The notes: generated by a model from the letters alone, not told the origin. DNA of 52,353 bases from a bacterium (GCA_035703895.1 DASSXJ010000160.1:1-52353); one strand, 5' to 3'. Positions 25,854 to 34,651 are shown, numbered from the stretch's first letter. Made by a program: numbers and translations.

Positions 25854-27029
25854 ATGGCTATGCAGACACCGAGCGCGCCGCCGCGCCGCCGCGGTCCAGG
25901 GTACCTCGCCGGGACACTCGCGATTTTGGTGGTCGTGGCGGTCGGAGCCCTGCTCGGCACCCTCGTGCTGCCTCAATATCTGGGGCTGCATCCGGTCTTT
26001 TCGGCGCAGCCGGTCCGGTCCGCACCGGCGCCCGCCGCGCCGTTGACCCCCGCGCCGCCCGTGTCCGTGAGCGGGACGGTGCGCGTCGCGCCCGAGGAGT
26101 CGGTGATCATCAACGTGGTCAAGCAAGTCCGCCCGGCCGTCGTCAACATCGATACGGAGTCGCAGGTCCAGACGATGTACGGGGTGTTCCCTCAGCAGGG
26201 CGCGGGATCCGGCGTGATCGTCCGCCCGGATGGCTACATCGTCACAAACAACCACGTCGTGCAGGGCGCGACGACGATCAAGGTGACGCTGATCGGGGGC
26301 AAGACGCTGACCGGCCGGATCGTCGGGCGCGACCCGCTGGCCGACCTGGCCGTCATCAAGGTGGACTCCAAAGATCCGCTCCCGGCGGCGCGGTTGGACA
26401 GCAGTAGCGGCCTGCAGGTCGGGCAACTGGCCATCGCCATCGGCAACCCGTTTGCGCTGGGGAGCACGGTGACCACGGGGGTGGTCAGCGCGCTCGACCG
26501 GAACATCCAGCTTCCGAACATCGCCGTGGAGAACTTGATCCAGACCTCCGCGGCGATCAACCCGGGCAACAGCGGCGGCGCCCTCGTCGACAGTTCGGGA
26601 GGGGTGATCGGGATCAACACGGCGATCATTCCGAGCGCACAGGGCATCGGGTTTGCGATTCCCAGCGACGTGGTCCGAGTCGAGATGGAGCAACTCATCG
26701 CCAACGGCCGTGTCATTCGGCCCAGGGTCGGGGTCGTCTATGGCGGTGAGGTGGATCCGCAGTCCGCGCGCGCGTACAATCTCGGGACCGACCACGGGGT
26801 CATCGTGCGGGAGGTCGAGCCCGGGGGACCGGCCGCGCGCGCCGGGATTCAGCCGGGTGACATCGTCACCGCGGTCAACGGGACGAGGATCGAAAGCTGG
26901 AACGATTTCGTCCGAGACGCCGTCGTCACGAAGAAGGTGGGGGAGACGATCAAACTGACCGTCGTGCGAGACCGCACGGCGCGCACGATGTCCGTGGTGC
27001 TGACCGAACGTCCGGCAGAGTCCCGCTAG
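25854..27029 (+). CDS. HtrA/DegP-type membrane-anchored serine protease with PDZ domain
   Basis: 391 residues. A single membrane anchor near residues 19-42 (LAGTLAILVVVAVGALLGTLVL) is followed by a Pro/Ala linker, the trypsin-like domain and one C-terminal PDZ domain. The catalytic triad is visible: His in VTNNHVVQG, Asp in DPLADLAVIKV, Ser in NPGNSGGALV. The PDZ carries EPGGPAARAGIQPGDIV. It degrades misfolded proteins outside the membrane. The start is fixed by AAGGAGGG about 8 bases before the ATG. glpX begins 2 bases after its stop, so it may head an htrA-glpX-argS transcript. Confidence 0.94.
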   Translation: MAMQTPSAPPRRRGPGYLAGTLAILVVVAVGALLGTLVLPQYLGLHPVFSAQPVRSAPAPAAPLTPAPPVSVSGTVRVAPEESVIINVVKQVRPAVVNIDTESQVQTMYGVFPQQGAGSGVIVRPDGYIVTNNHVVQGATTIKVTLIGGKTLTGRIVGRDPLADLAVIKVDSKDPLPAARLDSSSGLQVGQLAIAIGNPFALGSTVTTGVVSALDRNIQLPNIAVENLIQTSAAINPGNSGGALVDSSGGVIGINTAIIPSAQGIGFAIPSDVVRVEMEQLIANGRVIRPRVGVVYGGEVDPQSARAYNLGTDHGVIVREVEPGGPAARAGIQPGDIVTAVNGTRIESWNDFVRDAVVTKKVGETIKLTVVRDRTARTMSVVLTERPAESR

Positions 27030-27031
27030 TC

Positions 27032-28012
27032 ATGGCGGGCACGATGGAACGCACCCTCGCGCTCGAGATCGTGAAGGTGACTGAGGCCGCGGCGATCGCC
27101 GCGGCCCGTCATATGGGAGAGGGGAATACCGAGCAGACGGATAAGGCGGCTGTCGCGGCGATGCGCGCCTCCCTGGCCGAGTTGCCGATCCACGGCCGGA
27201 TCGTGATCGGCGAGGGGGAGCGCGACGAGGCTCCCCTGCTCTTCATCGGCGAGGAGGTCGGCTCCGGCGCCGGGTTGGCCGTCGATGTCGCCGTCGATTC
27301 GCTCGAGGGGACGAACCTCGTGGCCAAAGGCCTCCCCAACGCGATCGCGATTCTCGCGGTGACGGAGAAGGGCGGTATCCTGCACGCGCCCGATATTTAT
27401 ATGGAGAAGCTTGTGGTGCCCCCGCAGGCGGCCGGGAAAGTCGATCTCCGGTGGCCGCCCGAGCGCAACCTCGAGGTGCTGGCGGCCTCGCTAGCGCGCC
27501 AGATCTCCGACATCACCGTCGTCATCCTGGACCGGCCGCGGCACGCCGATCTCATCGCGGCGGTCCGCAAGGCGGGCGCGCGCATCAAGCTGATTTCCGA
27601 CGGGGACGTCGCCCCGGCCATCTCCGCGGCGGTCTCGGGGCCCGGCGTGAACGCCGTGATGGGGATCGGCGGGGCCCCGGAAGGCGTACTCACGGCCGCG
27701 GCGCTCCGCTGCCTCGGGGGCGAGATCCAGGGTCGATTCTGGTATCGCAACGATGGGGAGCGCCTGCGCGCGAAGGAGATGGGCATCAGCGATCCCGATC
27801 GTGTCTACCGGACGGAGGATCTCGTCCGCGGCAAAGACCTCGTCTTCGCCGCCACGGGCATCACCGATGGCGACTTGTTCCGCGGCGTGCGGCTCTTCGG
27901 CGGCGGGGTCCGGACGCACTCCATCGTCATGACGGCGTCTGCGCACCAGATCCGGTTCGTGGATGCGATCCACATCCACGACATGCCGCGGGTCGGCGTC
28001 GTCAGACTCTAA
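27032..28012 (+). CDS. glpX: Fructose-1,6-bisphosphatase class II
   Basis: 326 residues, close to the usual GlpX length. Motifs include MGEGNTEQTDKAAVAAMR, IVIGEGERDEAPLLFIGEEVG, the metal/phosphate loop and SDGDVAPAI. The metal loop reads VDSLEGTNL where most members have VDPLEGT; the Asp is kept, so activity is expected. It catalyses the gluconeogenic release of phosphate from fructose 1,6-bisphosphate. The start ATG is 2 bases past the htrA stop; argS starts 2 bases after its own stop. Confidence 0.94.
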   Translation: MAGTMERTLALEIVKVTEAAAIAAARHMGEGNTEQTDKAAVAAMRASLAELPIHGRIVIGEGERDEAPLLFIGEEVGSGAGLAVDVAVDSLEGTNLVAKGLPNAIAILAVTEKGGILHAPDIYMEKLVVPPQAAGKVDLRWPPERNLEVLAASLARQISDITVVILDRPRHADLIAAVRKAGARIKLISDGDVAPAISAAVSGPGVNAVMGIGGAPEGVLTAAALRCLGGEIQGRFWYRNDGERLRAKEMGISDPDRVYRTEDLVRGKDLVFAATGITDGDLFRGVRLFGGGVRTHSIVMTASAHQIRFVDAIHIHDMPRVGVVRL

Positions 28013-28014
28013 GC

Positions 28015-29688
28015 GTGCTCACCCAGGAACTCGGAGCGGCGATCGCCCAGGCCGCGGAACGCGCCGTCGCCTCGGGAGCGTTGCCGTCCTCGGTGTGGCC
28101 GCTGCCGTCCTTTGAGGTCGAGCCTCCGCGCGATCCTCGTCACGGTGATTTCGCCGCCAACCTCGCGCTCGTCGTCTCCCGGGCCGCGGGCCGCCCGCCC
28201 CGCGAAGTCGGCGAAGTGATCCTCCGTCACCTCCAGGTCCCCTCAGCGCTCATCGCCAAAGCCGATCTGGCCGGACCCGGGTTTCTCAACCTGACGCTGA
28301 CGCCGGCCTACCTTCATGGGTGGCTCCGGCGGGTCCAGGTCGAAGACCGGCGGTTCGGGCACGCCGACGTGGGCGCGGGCCGCCGCGTGCTCGTCGAGTA
28401 CGTGAGCGCGAACCCTTCCGGGCCGCTGCACGTCGGATCGGGGCGGAACGGCGCGGTCGGGGAGACAATTGCCCGCCTGCTCGAAGCCTTGGGCTACGGC
28501 GTGTCCCGCGAGTACTACATCAACGATTACGGAAACCAGATGGAGACGCTCGCCCGGTCGGTCGAGGCCAGGTACCTCGAGGCGCTCGACCGCGCCGCCG
28601 CGTTTCCCGAGGATGGATATCGCGGCGAATACGTGGGCGAGATCGCGCGGCGGATCGCGGCCGAGCACGGGTCCGCGCTGGCCGATGCGGACGAGGGGAC
28701 ACGCCTCTCGCAGATTCAAGAGATCGCGCTCCGGGCGATGCTGGACGACATCCGGGTCACGCTCGAGGCGTTCGGCATCACCTTCGATACCTGGTTCAGC
28801 GAGCGCACGCTGCACGAGAGCGGCGCGGTCCGGCGAACGCTGGAGGAGCTACGCCAGCGCGATCTCGTCTACGAGCAGGACGGCGCGCTGTGGTTTCGGG
28901 CCACCCGGTTTGGGGACGACAAAGACCGCGTGCTCGTGCGGAGCGACGGCCGGCCGACGTACTTCGCGTCCGACATTCCCTACCATCTCGACAAGTACGC
29001 TCGCGGGTTCGATCATCTCATCGACGTGTTGGGCGTGGACCACATCGGGGACTTGGCGCGCGTGCGCGGGGGGCTGCAGGCGCTCGGCAAAGACCCGGCC
29101 ACAATCGAGTTCGTGATCCATCAGCACGTCCGCCTGCGAAACGAGGGCGAGGTCGTGCGGATGAGCAAGCGCAGCGGGGACTTTGTGACGCTGCGGAATC
29201 TGCTCGAGGCGGTAGGGCGCGACGCCGCCCGATTCTTCTTTATCATGACCAGCCCCGGCGCGCCGATGGATTTCGACCTCGCGCTCGCCCAGCGCAAGTC
29301 GGTCGACAACCCCGTCTACTACGTGCAGTATGCGCACGCCCGCATCTGCAGCATATTGCGCGAGGCCGAGCGGGCCGGCATCGCCCTGCCTCGTGCGGAG
29401 GAGACCGATTTGACCCCGCTGGCATCGGCGGAAGAGTGGGTGCTGGCCAAGCGCGTCGTGACCTTCCCGGAGGTCGTCTACGCGGCCGGCACCAAACGCG
29501 AGCCGCAACGTCTCTGCGCGTATGCACGCGAGCTGGCCGAGGCGTTGCATGTCTTCTACACGCAATGCCGGGTGCTCACGGACGACCCGCGGCTCTCGGC
29601 CGCCCGGCTGGTGCTGGTGGATGCGACGGGGAGAGTGCTGCGGAGCGCGCTGGACCTCGCCGGGGTGACGGCGGTGGAGCGCATGTGA
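28015..29688 (+). CDS. argS: Arginyl-tRNA synthetase
   Basis: 557 residues, full length for class I ArgRS. The N-terminal additional domain (GDFAANLALVVSRAAGR) is followed by the HIGH-equivalent in SANPSGPLHVGSGRNGAVGE, INDYGNQMETLARS, the KMSKS-equivalent VRMSKRSGDFV, and the C-terminal anticodon domain with DALYA-type region ending LDLAGVTAVERM. I choose the GTG at 28015, right after the glpX stop; the longer open frame upstream lies inside glpX and has no family match. No strong ribosome site is visible, so translation may rely on coupling. Confidence 0.95.
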   Translation: MLTQELGAAIAQAAERAVASGALPSSVWPLPSFEVEPPRDPRHGDFAANLALVVSRAAGRPPREVGEVILRHLQVPSALIAKADLAGPGFLNLTLTPAYLHGWLRRVQVEDRRFGHADVGAGRRVLVEYVSANPSGPLHVGSGRNGAVGETIARLLEALGYGVSREYYINDYGNQMETLARSVEARYLEALDRAAAFPEDGYRGEYVGEIARRIAAEHGSALADADEGTRLSQIQEIALRAMLDDIRVTLEAFGITFDTWFSERTLHESGAVRRTLEELRQRDLVYEQDGALWFRATRFGDDKDRVLVRSDGRPTYFASDIPYHLDKYARGFDHLIDVLGVDHIGDLARVRGGLQALGKDPATIEFVIHQHVRLRNEGEVVRMSKRSGDFVTLRNLLEAVGRDAARFFFIMTSPGAPMDFDLALAQRKSVDNPVYYVQYAHARICSILREAERAGIALPRAEETDLTPLASAEEWVLAKRVVTFPEVVYAAGTKREPQRLCAYARELAEALHVFYTQCRVLTDDPRLSAARLVLVDATGRVLRSALDLAGVTAVERM

Positions 29689-30117
29689 CGGCGGGACGGG
29701 TTGCCTCCGACGGCCGGGTAGTGTACTATATGTTGGGTGTCATGCACATTCGGCTTTTCCCCCTGTTGGACCCATAGCCAGACCCACCGCCTCTCATCCC
29801 TCCTGGCGTGCCAGGGCGGAGAGGGGCCAGGTGAGGGATAGGAAGGAGAATCGGGTTCAGCGACGAATACGCCGCACCAAAGTTTTTATGGTTCGTCCTG
29901 CCGTACACGAGAGGCCGGTTCCACCACGCTCATGCGCCTGCGGGTCGTGTGGTAGGTCTCCCTCCCGCCGATGACGTTCTCCAAATCTTCCTATTGACAG
30001 GCCGGTTCGGGGAGGAGCTCAAGCGGGCGTGACCCGCGTGCCCGCTCGCGGCGGGGTAGAGGGGGCCTGCGGAACCTGCCATTGGGGCATGTAACTATGA
30101 AGCCGAGGAGGACTGTG
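29689..30117 (+). other. 429-base intergenic region with several hairpins, no gene seen
   Basis: Between argS and the SLH gene I find no credible coding frame. Inverted repeats are present: CCTGGC/GCCAGG (29802-29815) nested in CCTCTC/GAGAGG (29790-29824), GACGAA/TTCGTC (29862-29897), and ACCAC/GTGGT near 29930-29955. None has a clean T tract. A TTGACA at 29994-29999 has no matching -10 at 16-18 bases. The long structured leader suggests post-transcriptional control of the SLH gene, but I cannot name the element. Confidence 0.5.
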
Positions 30118-31365
30118 ATGAGGGGACGCACTTTGGCTGCTCTGGCGTGGATCCTGGCGGCGGCGTTAGCCGTGGTCGCTGTACCGGTCCAGGCCGCGGT
30201 GTTCTCGGACATCCAAGGCGATCCGAACCAGCGGGGGATCGAAAAGCTGGCGATCACCGGGATCGTCTCCGGGTTTCCCGACGGCACGTTCAAGCCCAGC
30301 CAGCCCATCACGCGGCTCGGAGCCGTGGCGGCTCTGGCCAGGGGGCTGGACGTCAAGGGCACGGGGTCCATCCCCCAGTACAAGGACATCTCGGAGATTC
30401 CTGACGATGTCAGGCCCGCCATCGCAGCGCTGCTGAACACCGGCGCCGTCTCGCAGCAAAAGGCCGAGCTGAAGAAGGGCAGCATCGTCTACCAGCTGGC
30501 GACGGACAAAGCGGTCTACGGCACGGAGGATCCTGTGGACCTCACGCTGACCGTCACCAACACGGGGGCGGACGACGCCAAGTTCTTGTTTCCGACGACC
30601 CAGCAGTACGATTTCATCGTCAGGCGGGGCGACGCGTTGATCGCGAAGTGGTCGCTCGGGCAGACATTCATTCAGGGGGGTCTCGATCTGATCCTGGCGG
30701 CGGGGAAATCCTTCACCTTCAACACCCGGTGGCTGCAGAAGGACCAGGACAACCACTTTGTGGGACCCGGCCCCTACGAGATCGTCGGGATGTTTACTGC
30801 GAAGGACAATCCCGTGACGGTGGCGCTGCAGTTCCAGAAGGGGCTGCTGTCGACGTTCCCCGACAATACGTTTCGCCCCAACGGGCAGGTGAGCCGCGCC
30901 GAGTTCTCGGCGCTGCTCGTGCGGGCGCTCGGCCGTCAGGGGGAGGCGACGCAGAAGGCGTCGGCGCCCCTTTCGGTCAAGGACGCGGCTGATGTCCCGG
31001 CGACGCTGCACGGCTATGTGGCCGTGGCGATCGATCAGAAGATCATGCTGCCCTCTGCCGACGGGTCCTTCCGTCCCAACGCCTCTACCACGCGCGCGGA
31101 GGCCGCTGGCGCGCTGGCGTCCGTGATGAACGCGCTCAACAAGTTCAACTATGTCAAGGGGAAATTTATCAGCATCACCCCAAGCGATATCACGGTGAGC
31201 ATCGACAACCAGGCGGTCCAGAGCTACGCTCTCACACCCCAGGTGGCCATTTACCGCAACGACAAGTCGGTTGCGGCCGGCGAACTTAAGCCGAATGACC
31301 AGGTGCTGATGCTCCTCACCGGCCCCCGGGGACGGGCTGGCTACATCGAAGCCACCGGTCAGTGA
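30118..31365 (+). CDS. SLH-domain surface protein with a BsuPI-type domain nested in the SLH repeats
   Basis: 415 residues. Signal peptide to about VQAA (residues 1-27). SLH repeat 1 spans about 28-80 (GIVSGFPDGTFKPSQPITR). The first half of repeat 2 is at 88-115 (YKDISEIPDDVRPAIAALL), then a beta-rich BsuPI/intracellular-proteinase-inhibitor-like domain fills about 122-238 (DPVDLTLTVTNTG, FNTRWLQKDQDN, GPYEIVGMF). The second half of repeat 2 resumes at 241-272 (STFPDNTFRPNGQVSRAEF), followed by repeat 3 (287-338) and a small C-terminal domain. SLH repeats bind secondary cell-wall polymers. GAGGAGGA lies 5 bases before the ATG, which settles the start. rho follows after 24 bases. Confidence 0.85.
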   Translation: MRGRTLAALAWILAAALAVVAVPVQAAVFSDIQGDPNQRGIEKLAITGIVSGFPDGTFKPSQPITRLGAVAALARGLDVKGTGSIPQYKDISEIPDDVRPAIAALLNTGAVSQQKAELKKGSIVYQLATDKAVYGTEDPVDLTLTVTNTGADDAKFLFPTTQQYDFIVRRGDALIAKWSLGQTFIQGGLDLILAAGKSFTFNTRWLQKDQDNHFVGPGPYEIVGMFTAKDNPVTVALQFQKGLLSTFPDNTFRPNGQVSRAEFSALLVRALGRQGEATQKASAPLSVKDAADVPATLHGYVAVAIDQKIMLPSADGSFRPNASTTRAEAAGALASVMNALNKFNYVKGKFISITPSDITVSIDNQAVQSYALTPQVAIYRNDKSVAAGELKPNDQVLMLLTGPRGRAGYIEATGQ

Positions 31366-31389
31366 GGGACGGCGTGGAGGAGGCACGGC

Positions 31390-32649
31390 GTGGCCATCGC
31401 TGAACTTGAGACGAAGAGCCTGAACGAGCTCCAGGACCTGGCCAAAGATCTCAGCATCCCCAATTTTCGCCGCTACCGAAAACAGGAGTTGATCATGAAG
31501 ATTCTGCAAGTACAGACCGAGCAAAGTGGGCTGATGTTCCGCTCGGGCATCCTTGAGATCATGCAGGAGGGCTATGGCTTCCTGCGTACCAGCGGGTATC
31601 TGCCGGGGCAGGAGGACATCTACGTCTCGCCGTCCCAGATCAAACGATTCGGCCTCCGCGTCGGGGACGAGGTCCTCGGCCAGGTCCGCGCCCCCAAGGA
31701 CAACGAAAAGTATTACGCGTTGCTGCGGGTCGAGGCGGTCAACGGGCTTGACCCGGAGCAGGCGCGGTCGCGGCCCGACTTCGAGAAGCTCACCCCCGTG
31801 TTCCCGCACGAACGCTTCAAGCTGGAACTGCCGCAGAGCGACCTCACGGTGCGGATCGTGGACCTGTTCTCCCCTATCGGGAAGGGCCAGCGCGCGATGC
31901 TCGTTTCGCCGCCGAAGGCCGGGAAGACGACGCTGCTCAAGAAGATCGGCCAGAGCATCGTGCAGAACCACCAAGAGGTCTATCTGATGGTGCTCCTCCT
32001 CGACGAGCGGCCGGAGGAAGTGACCGACATGCGCCGCTCGGTCGAAGCCGAAGTGATCGCCTCCACCTTCGACCGACCCCCGGAAGAGCACGTCCAGGTC
32101 GCCGACCTCGTGCTCGAACGCGCCAAGCGGCTCGTCGAAGGCAATCGGGACGTCGTCGTCCTTCTGGACAGCCTCACCCGCTTCTCCCGGGCCAATAACC
32201 TGGTGATCCCCCCGAGCGGCCGCACGCTCTCCGGCGGCCTCGACCCCGCCGCGCTGCACCGGCCCAAGCGGTTCTTCGGGGCAGCCCGGAAGATCGAAGA
32301 GGGGGGCAGCATCACCATCGTCGCCACGGCGCTGATCGACACGGGCAGCCGGATGGACGACGTGATTTACGAGGAATTCAAGGGGACCGGGAACATGGAA
32401 TTGCACCTCAACCGCAAGCTCCAGGAGCGGCGGACGTTCCCCGCGATCGACATCAAGCTCTCGGGGACCCGGCGTGAGGAGTTGCTCCTGAACGAGGAAG
32501 AGCTCCGAAAGGTCTGGGTGCTCCGGAAGAGCCTGGAGACCCTCGATACGGTCGCGATGACGGAGTTGATCCTCGACCGGCTCCGGAAGACGTCGAACAA
32601 CCAAGCGTTCCTCCGCTCGATCATCAAGAACAGCGAGGACGGCGCCTAA
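31390..32649 (+). CDS. rho: Transcription termination factor Rho
   Basis: 419 residues, the compact form without the long N-terminal insertions of many high-GC bacteria. The N-terminal Rho_N region is KSLNELQDLAKDLSIPN. The cold-shock-like RNA-binding domain has GYGFLRTSGYLPGQEDIYVS. The ATPase has Walker A PPKAGKTTLLKKI, Walker B VVVLLDSLTRFSRA, and the later DTGSRMDDVIYEEFKGTGNMEL. The hexamer terminates untranslated transcripts. GGAGGAGG lies 5 bases before the GTG start. This may explain why few intrinsic terminators with T tracts are seen here. Confidence 0.96.
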   Translation: MAIAELETKSLNELQDLAKDLSIPNFRRYRKQELIMKILQVQTEQSGLMFRSGILEIMQEGYGFLRTSGYLPGQEDIYVSPSQIKRFGLRVGDEVLGQVRAPKDNEKYYALLRVEAVNGLDPEQARSRPDFEKLTPVFPHERFKLELPQSDLTVRIVDLFSPIGKGQRAMLVSPPKAGKTTLLKKIGQSIVQNHQEVYLMVLLLDERPEEVTDMRRSVEAEVIASTFDRPPEEHVQVADLVLERAKRLVEGNRDVVVLLDSLTRFSRANNLVIPPSGRTLSGGLDPAALHRPKRFFGAARKIEEGGSITIVATALIDTGSRMDDVIYEEFKGTGNMELHLNRKLQERRTFPAIDIKLSGTRREELLLNEEELRKVWVLRKSLETLDTVAMTELILDRLRKTSNNQAFLRSIIKNSEDGA

Positions 32650-32689
32650 ACGAGTTTCCTGTATTCTTCCACCAAGGTTCCACGGAAGT

Positions 32690-32899
32690 AGGAGAAATCA
32701 GGCGAGAACCCGAAGGGGGACCACCTACACGGGGGTGGTACTCGTCCCAAGACTCCAGTGAGACGAAGCGATCGAGCGTGGCAGGAATTCTCTCCTGCCT
32801 GACGAATAACATAGACCAGTCCGGTCCAGGGATCTCAGTTTCGGATCCTCAGCGCGCAAAAACACATCACCCACCCCACTAAAAGTTATAGGAGGCGTG
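32690..32899 (+). promoter_or_regulatory. Structured leader of the LysM/M23 gene, possible divergent c-di-AMP (ydaO-type) riboswitch
   Basis: The 250-base gap between rho and the LysM gene holds no open frame worth calling. It contains GGGGGACCACC followed after a few bases by GGGGGTGGT, then a 7-bp hairpin GGCAGGA/TCCTGCC (32780-32799), then TGACGAATAAC, reminiscent of the GACAGCTAAC closing strand of ydaO-yuaA RNAs. Those riboswitches often precede cell-wall hydrolase genes. The match is partial and made by eye. Position and layout support some structured leader; the class is uncertain. Confidence 0.3.
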
Positions 32900-34198
32900 A
32901 TGGCCGACCACGCTCGGCTTGCGGCTGCGGGTTTGTTTCTCGCGTTGACGCTTGCTGCCGTCCCAGCGCTCCTTCCGATCAACCTCGCGGGGAATGATGC
33001 CAGCCCGCGTGCCGAAGCGGCGGCGCCGGTGGGGCCCCTTGTTCGCCTGCGGGCGGGGAACCTGACCCCCGCGCAGACCGCGATTGCCGCGGAAGATCCC
33101 ACGGTCGCTCCGGACGGTGTGCTGCATTTTGCGATCGCCGAGGCGGCGCCACTCTCTCACACCGTCGAGGCGGGTGAGACGCTGTGGAGGATCTCGCAAG
33201 ATGCGGGGATCGGAGTCGAGGCGCTGGCTGCCGCCAACCATCTGACGCTCGGCTCGCTGCTGCATCGCGGCCAGGTGCTCATCATCCCTCCCGTCGATCC
33301 ATCGTCCGCCAACGCGGCCTCGCCCGTTCTGACGCATGAAGTCGCCTCGGGCGAGACGCTCTGGGGGATCGCGCGGGCATCGGGATTGCGCGTAGAGACG
33401 CTGGCAACCGCCAACCACCTGTCATTGGACTCGGTGTTGCATCCCGGACAGGCGCTGGTCATCCCGTCACAGGACGGTCCCGTCCAGAGCGCGGGGGCGC
33501 GACAGGCGCGGTTCCGCGGTCCGGCTGTCTCCGTGGGGGCCCAAAAGCTCACGTTCCAAAACGCACCGCTCCTCGGAGATTCCTGGCCCTTGGCCCGACC
33601 ATCGGAAGGGATGATCACATCCCCGTTCGGCTGGCGAATCCATCCGATCTTCGGCACGCGGGAGTTCCACACCGGGCTCGACATCGCGAACCGTGCCGGC
33701 ACGCCGGTTCGGGCCGCGGAAGGCGGCATCGTGCGGTTCGTTGGATGGATGGGAGGCTACGGCCGGCTCATCATCGTGACCCACGCCAACGGTTTGGAGA
33801 CGAGTTACTCGCACCTGTCCGCGATGCTGGTCGCTCTCGGCCAACGCGTGGGCCGGGGGCAAGTGCTGGGCCGGATGGGCAGTACCGGCTGGAGCACCGG
33901 TCCGCATCTCTTCTTCGAGGTCCGTCGTAACGGTGTGGCGGTTGATCCGACTCCGTTCCTGCAAGGGATGCGGGGAGCGGCCCCAGCGCCGCCGGTCCCA
34001 GCGCCGCCGGCCCCAGCGTCCTCGGCTCCGTCTCCCCGGCCCGCCCGGCCCGACGCCGCGGGTGCAGTCTCGACTCCGGCCTCTGCGGTCGCTCCGGCGG
34101 TCTCCGCGCCCCCGTCCGCTCCGGCAGCGGCAGAGCCCTCCGAGGAGCACCGGATCGCGACCGAGCCCCTCCAGAGTCCACCGCCGCCGATCCCCTAG
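32900..34198 (+). CDS. LysM-LysM-M23 cell-wall protein with a degenerate peptidase site
   Basis: 432 residues. A signal/anchor segment (residues 8-30) is followed by two LysM repeats at about 85-131 (HTVEAGETLWRISQDAG) and 145-189 (HEVASGETLWGIARASG), an M23/LytM domain at about 235-355 and a Pro/Ala-rich tail. In the M23 domain HTGLD (H257, D261) and YSHLS (H305) are present. The usual HLHFE motif reads HLFFE: the second His, a zinc ligand in active LytM enzymes, is Phe338. The protein may therefore be a non-catalytic activator or scaffold binding peptidoglycan, like EnvC or NlpD. GGAGG lies 4 bases before the ATG. Confidence 0.9.
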   Translation: MADHARLAAAGLFLALTLAAVPALLPINLAGNDASPRAEAAAPVGPLVRLRAGNLTPAQTAIAAEDPTVAPDGVLHFAIAEAAPLSHTVEAGETLWRISQDAGIGVEALAAANHLTLGSLLHRGQVLIIPPVDPSSANAASPVLTHEVASGETLWGIARASGLRVETLATANHLSLDSVLHPGQALVIPSQDGPVQSAGARQARFRGPAVSVGAQKLTFQNAPLLGDSWPLARPSEGMITSPFGWRIHPIFGTREFHTGLDIANRAGTPVRAAEGGIVRFVGWMGGYGRLIIVTHANGLETSYSHLSAMLVALGQRVGRGQVLGRMGSTGWSTGPHLFFEVRRNGVAVDPTPFLQGMRGAAPAPPVPAPPAPASSAPSPRPARPDAAGAVSTPASAVAPAVSAPPSAPAAAEPSEEHRIATEPLQSPPPPIP

Positions 34199-34248
34199 GG
34201 CGTGGGCCCCGGCCGCGGGGCGACCGCAGGCCTGCGCAGCGCCTGTAA

Positions 34249-34278
34249 TTGCGGGAGGAGCAGCGCCTGTGGTATACT
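34249..34278 (+). promoter_or_regulatory. Promoter of rpmE
   Basis: TTGCGG (34249-34254) and TATACT (34273-34278) are separated by 18 bases and lie about 67 bases before the rpmE start. Both hexamers match sigma-70 well. Confidence 0.65.
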
Positions 34279-34344
34279 ACCGCCTGCTGTCGTGCCGCCC
34301 GGTGCCATGAGGTCTCCCCGGCGCCGGGCCGAGGAGAGACTCCA

Positions 34345-34548
34345 ATGCGGAAGGGCATCCATCCGAACTACAAGCAGACCACGGTGACGTGCGCCTGCGG
34401 AGAGACGTTCGTCACCGGATCCACTCGAGAAAACATTAGGGTCGAGATCTGCTCGAAGTGCCACCCGTTCTACACGGGCCAGCGCAAGTTCGTTGACTCC
34501 GAGGGGCGCGTCCAGAAGTTCGCCAAGAAGTACGGCATCCAGATCTAG
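34345..34548 (+). CDS. rpmE: 50S ribosomal protein L31 (zinc-binding form)
   Basis: 67 residues, full length. [20 protein letters not shown] opens the protein and [11 protein letters not shown] follows. The four Cys (CAC then CSKC) make this the zinc-containing type, which is usually replaced by a zinc-free paralogue when zinc is short. GGAGAG lies just before the ATG. An upstream extension to 34249 would overlap the promoter and is rejected. Confidence 0.96.
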   Translation: MRKGIHPNYKQTTVTCACGETFVTGSTRENIRVEICSKCHPFYTGQRKFVDSEGRVQKFAKKYGIQI

Positions 34549-34596
34549 CGGGCCTCCGTTCCCCAAGGCCGCGGTCTGGGACATCGGGACTCCATC

Positions 34597-34626
34597 GAGC
34601 CGGTCGGCCGCGCGGCCGGCCGGCTC
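34597..34626 (+). terminator. Strong GC hairpin after rpmE
   Basis: GAGCCGG pairs with CCGGCTC and an inner GGCCG with CGGCC, giving a long stem 48 bases past the rpmE stop. No T tract follows, so it may be a Rho-assisted or pausing site rather than an intrinsic terminator. Confidence 0.4.
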
Positions 34627-34651
34627 GCGCATCGGGAGACCCGAATGCCGA

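Noticed and set aside
30166-32604. 812-residue minus-strand open frame opposite the SLH gene and rho
   Set aside because: Shadow of two well-supported genes, full of His/Arg/Asp/Gln runs.
34013-34198. Pro/Ala repeats at the end of the LysM/M23 gene as a separate repeat element
   Set aside because: They are in frame and form an ordinary low-complexity protein tail.
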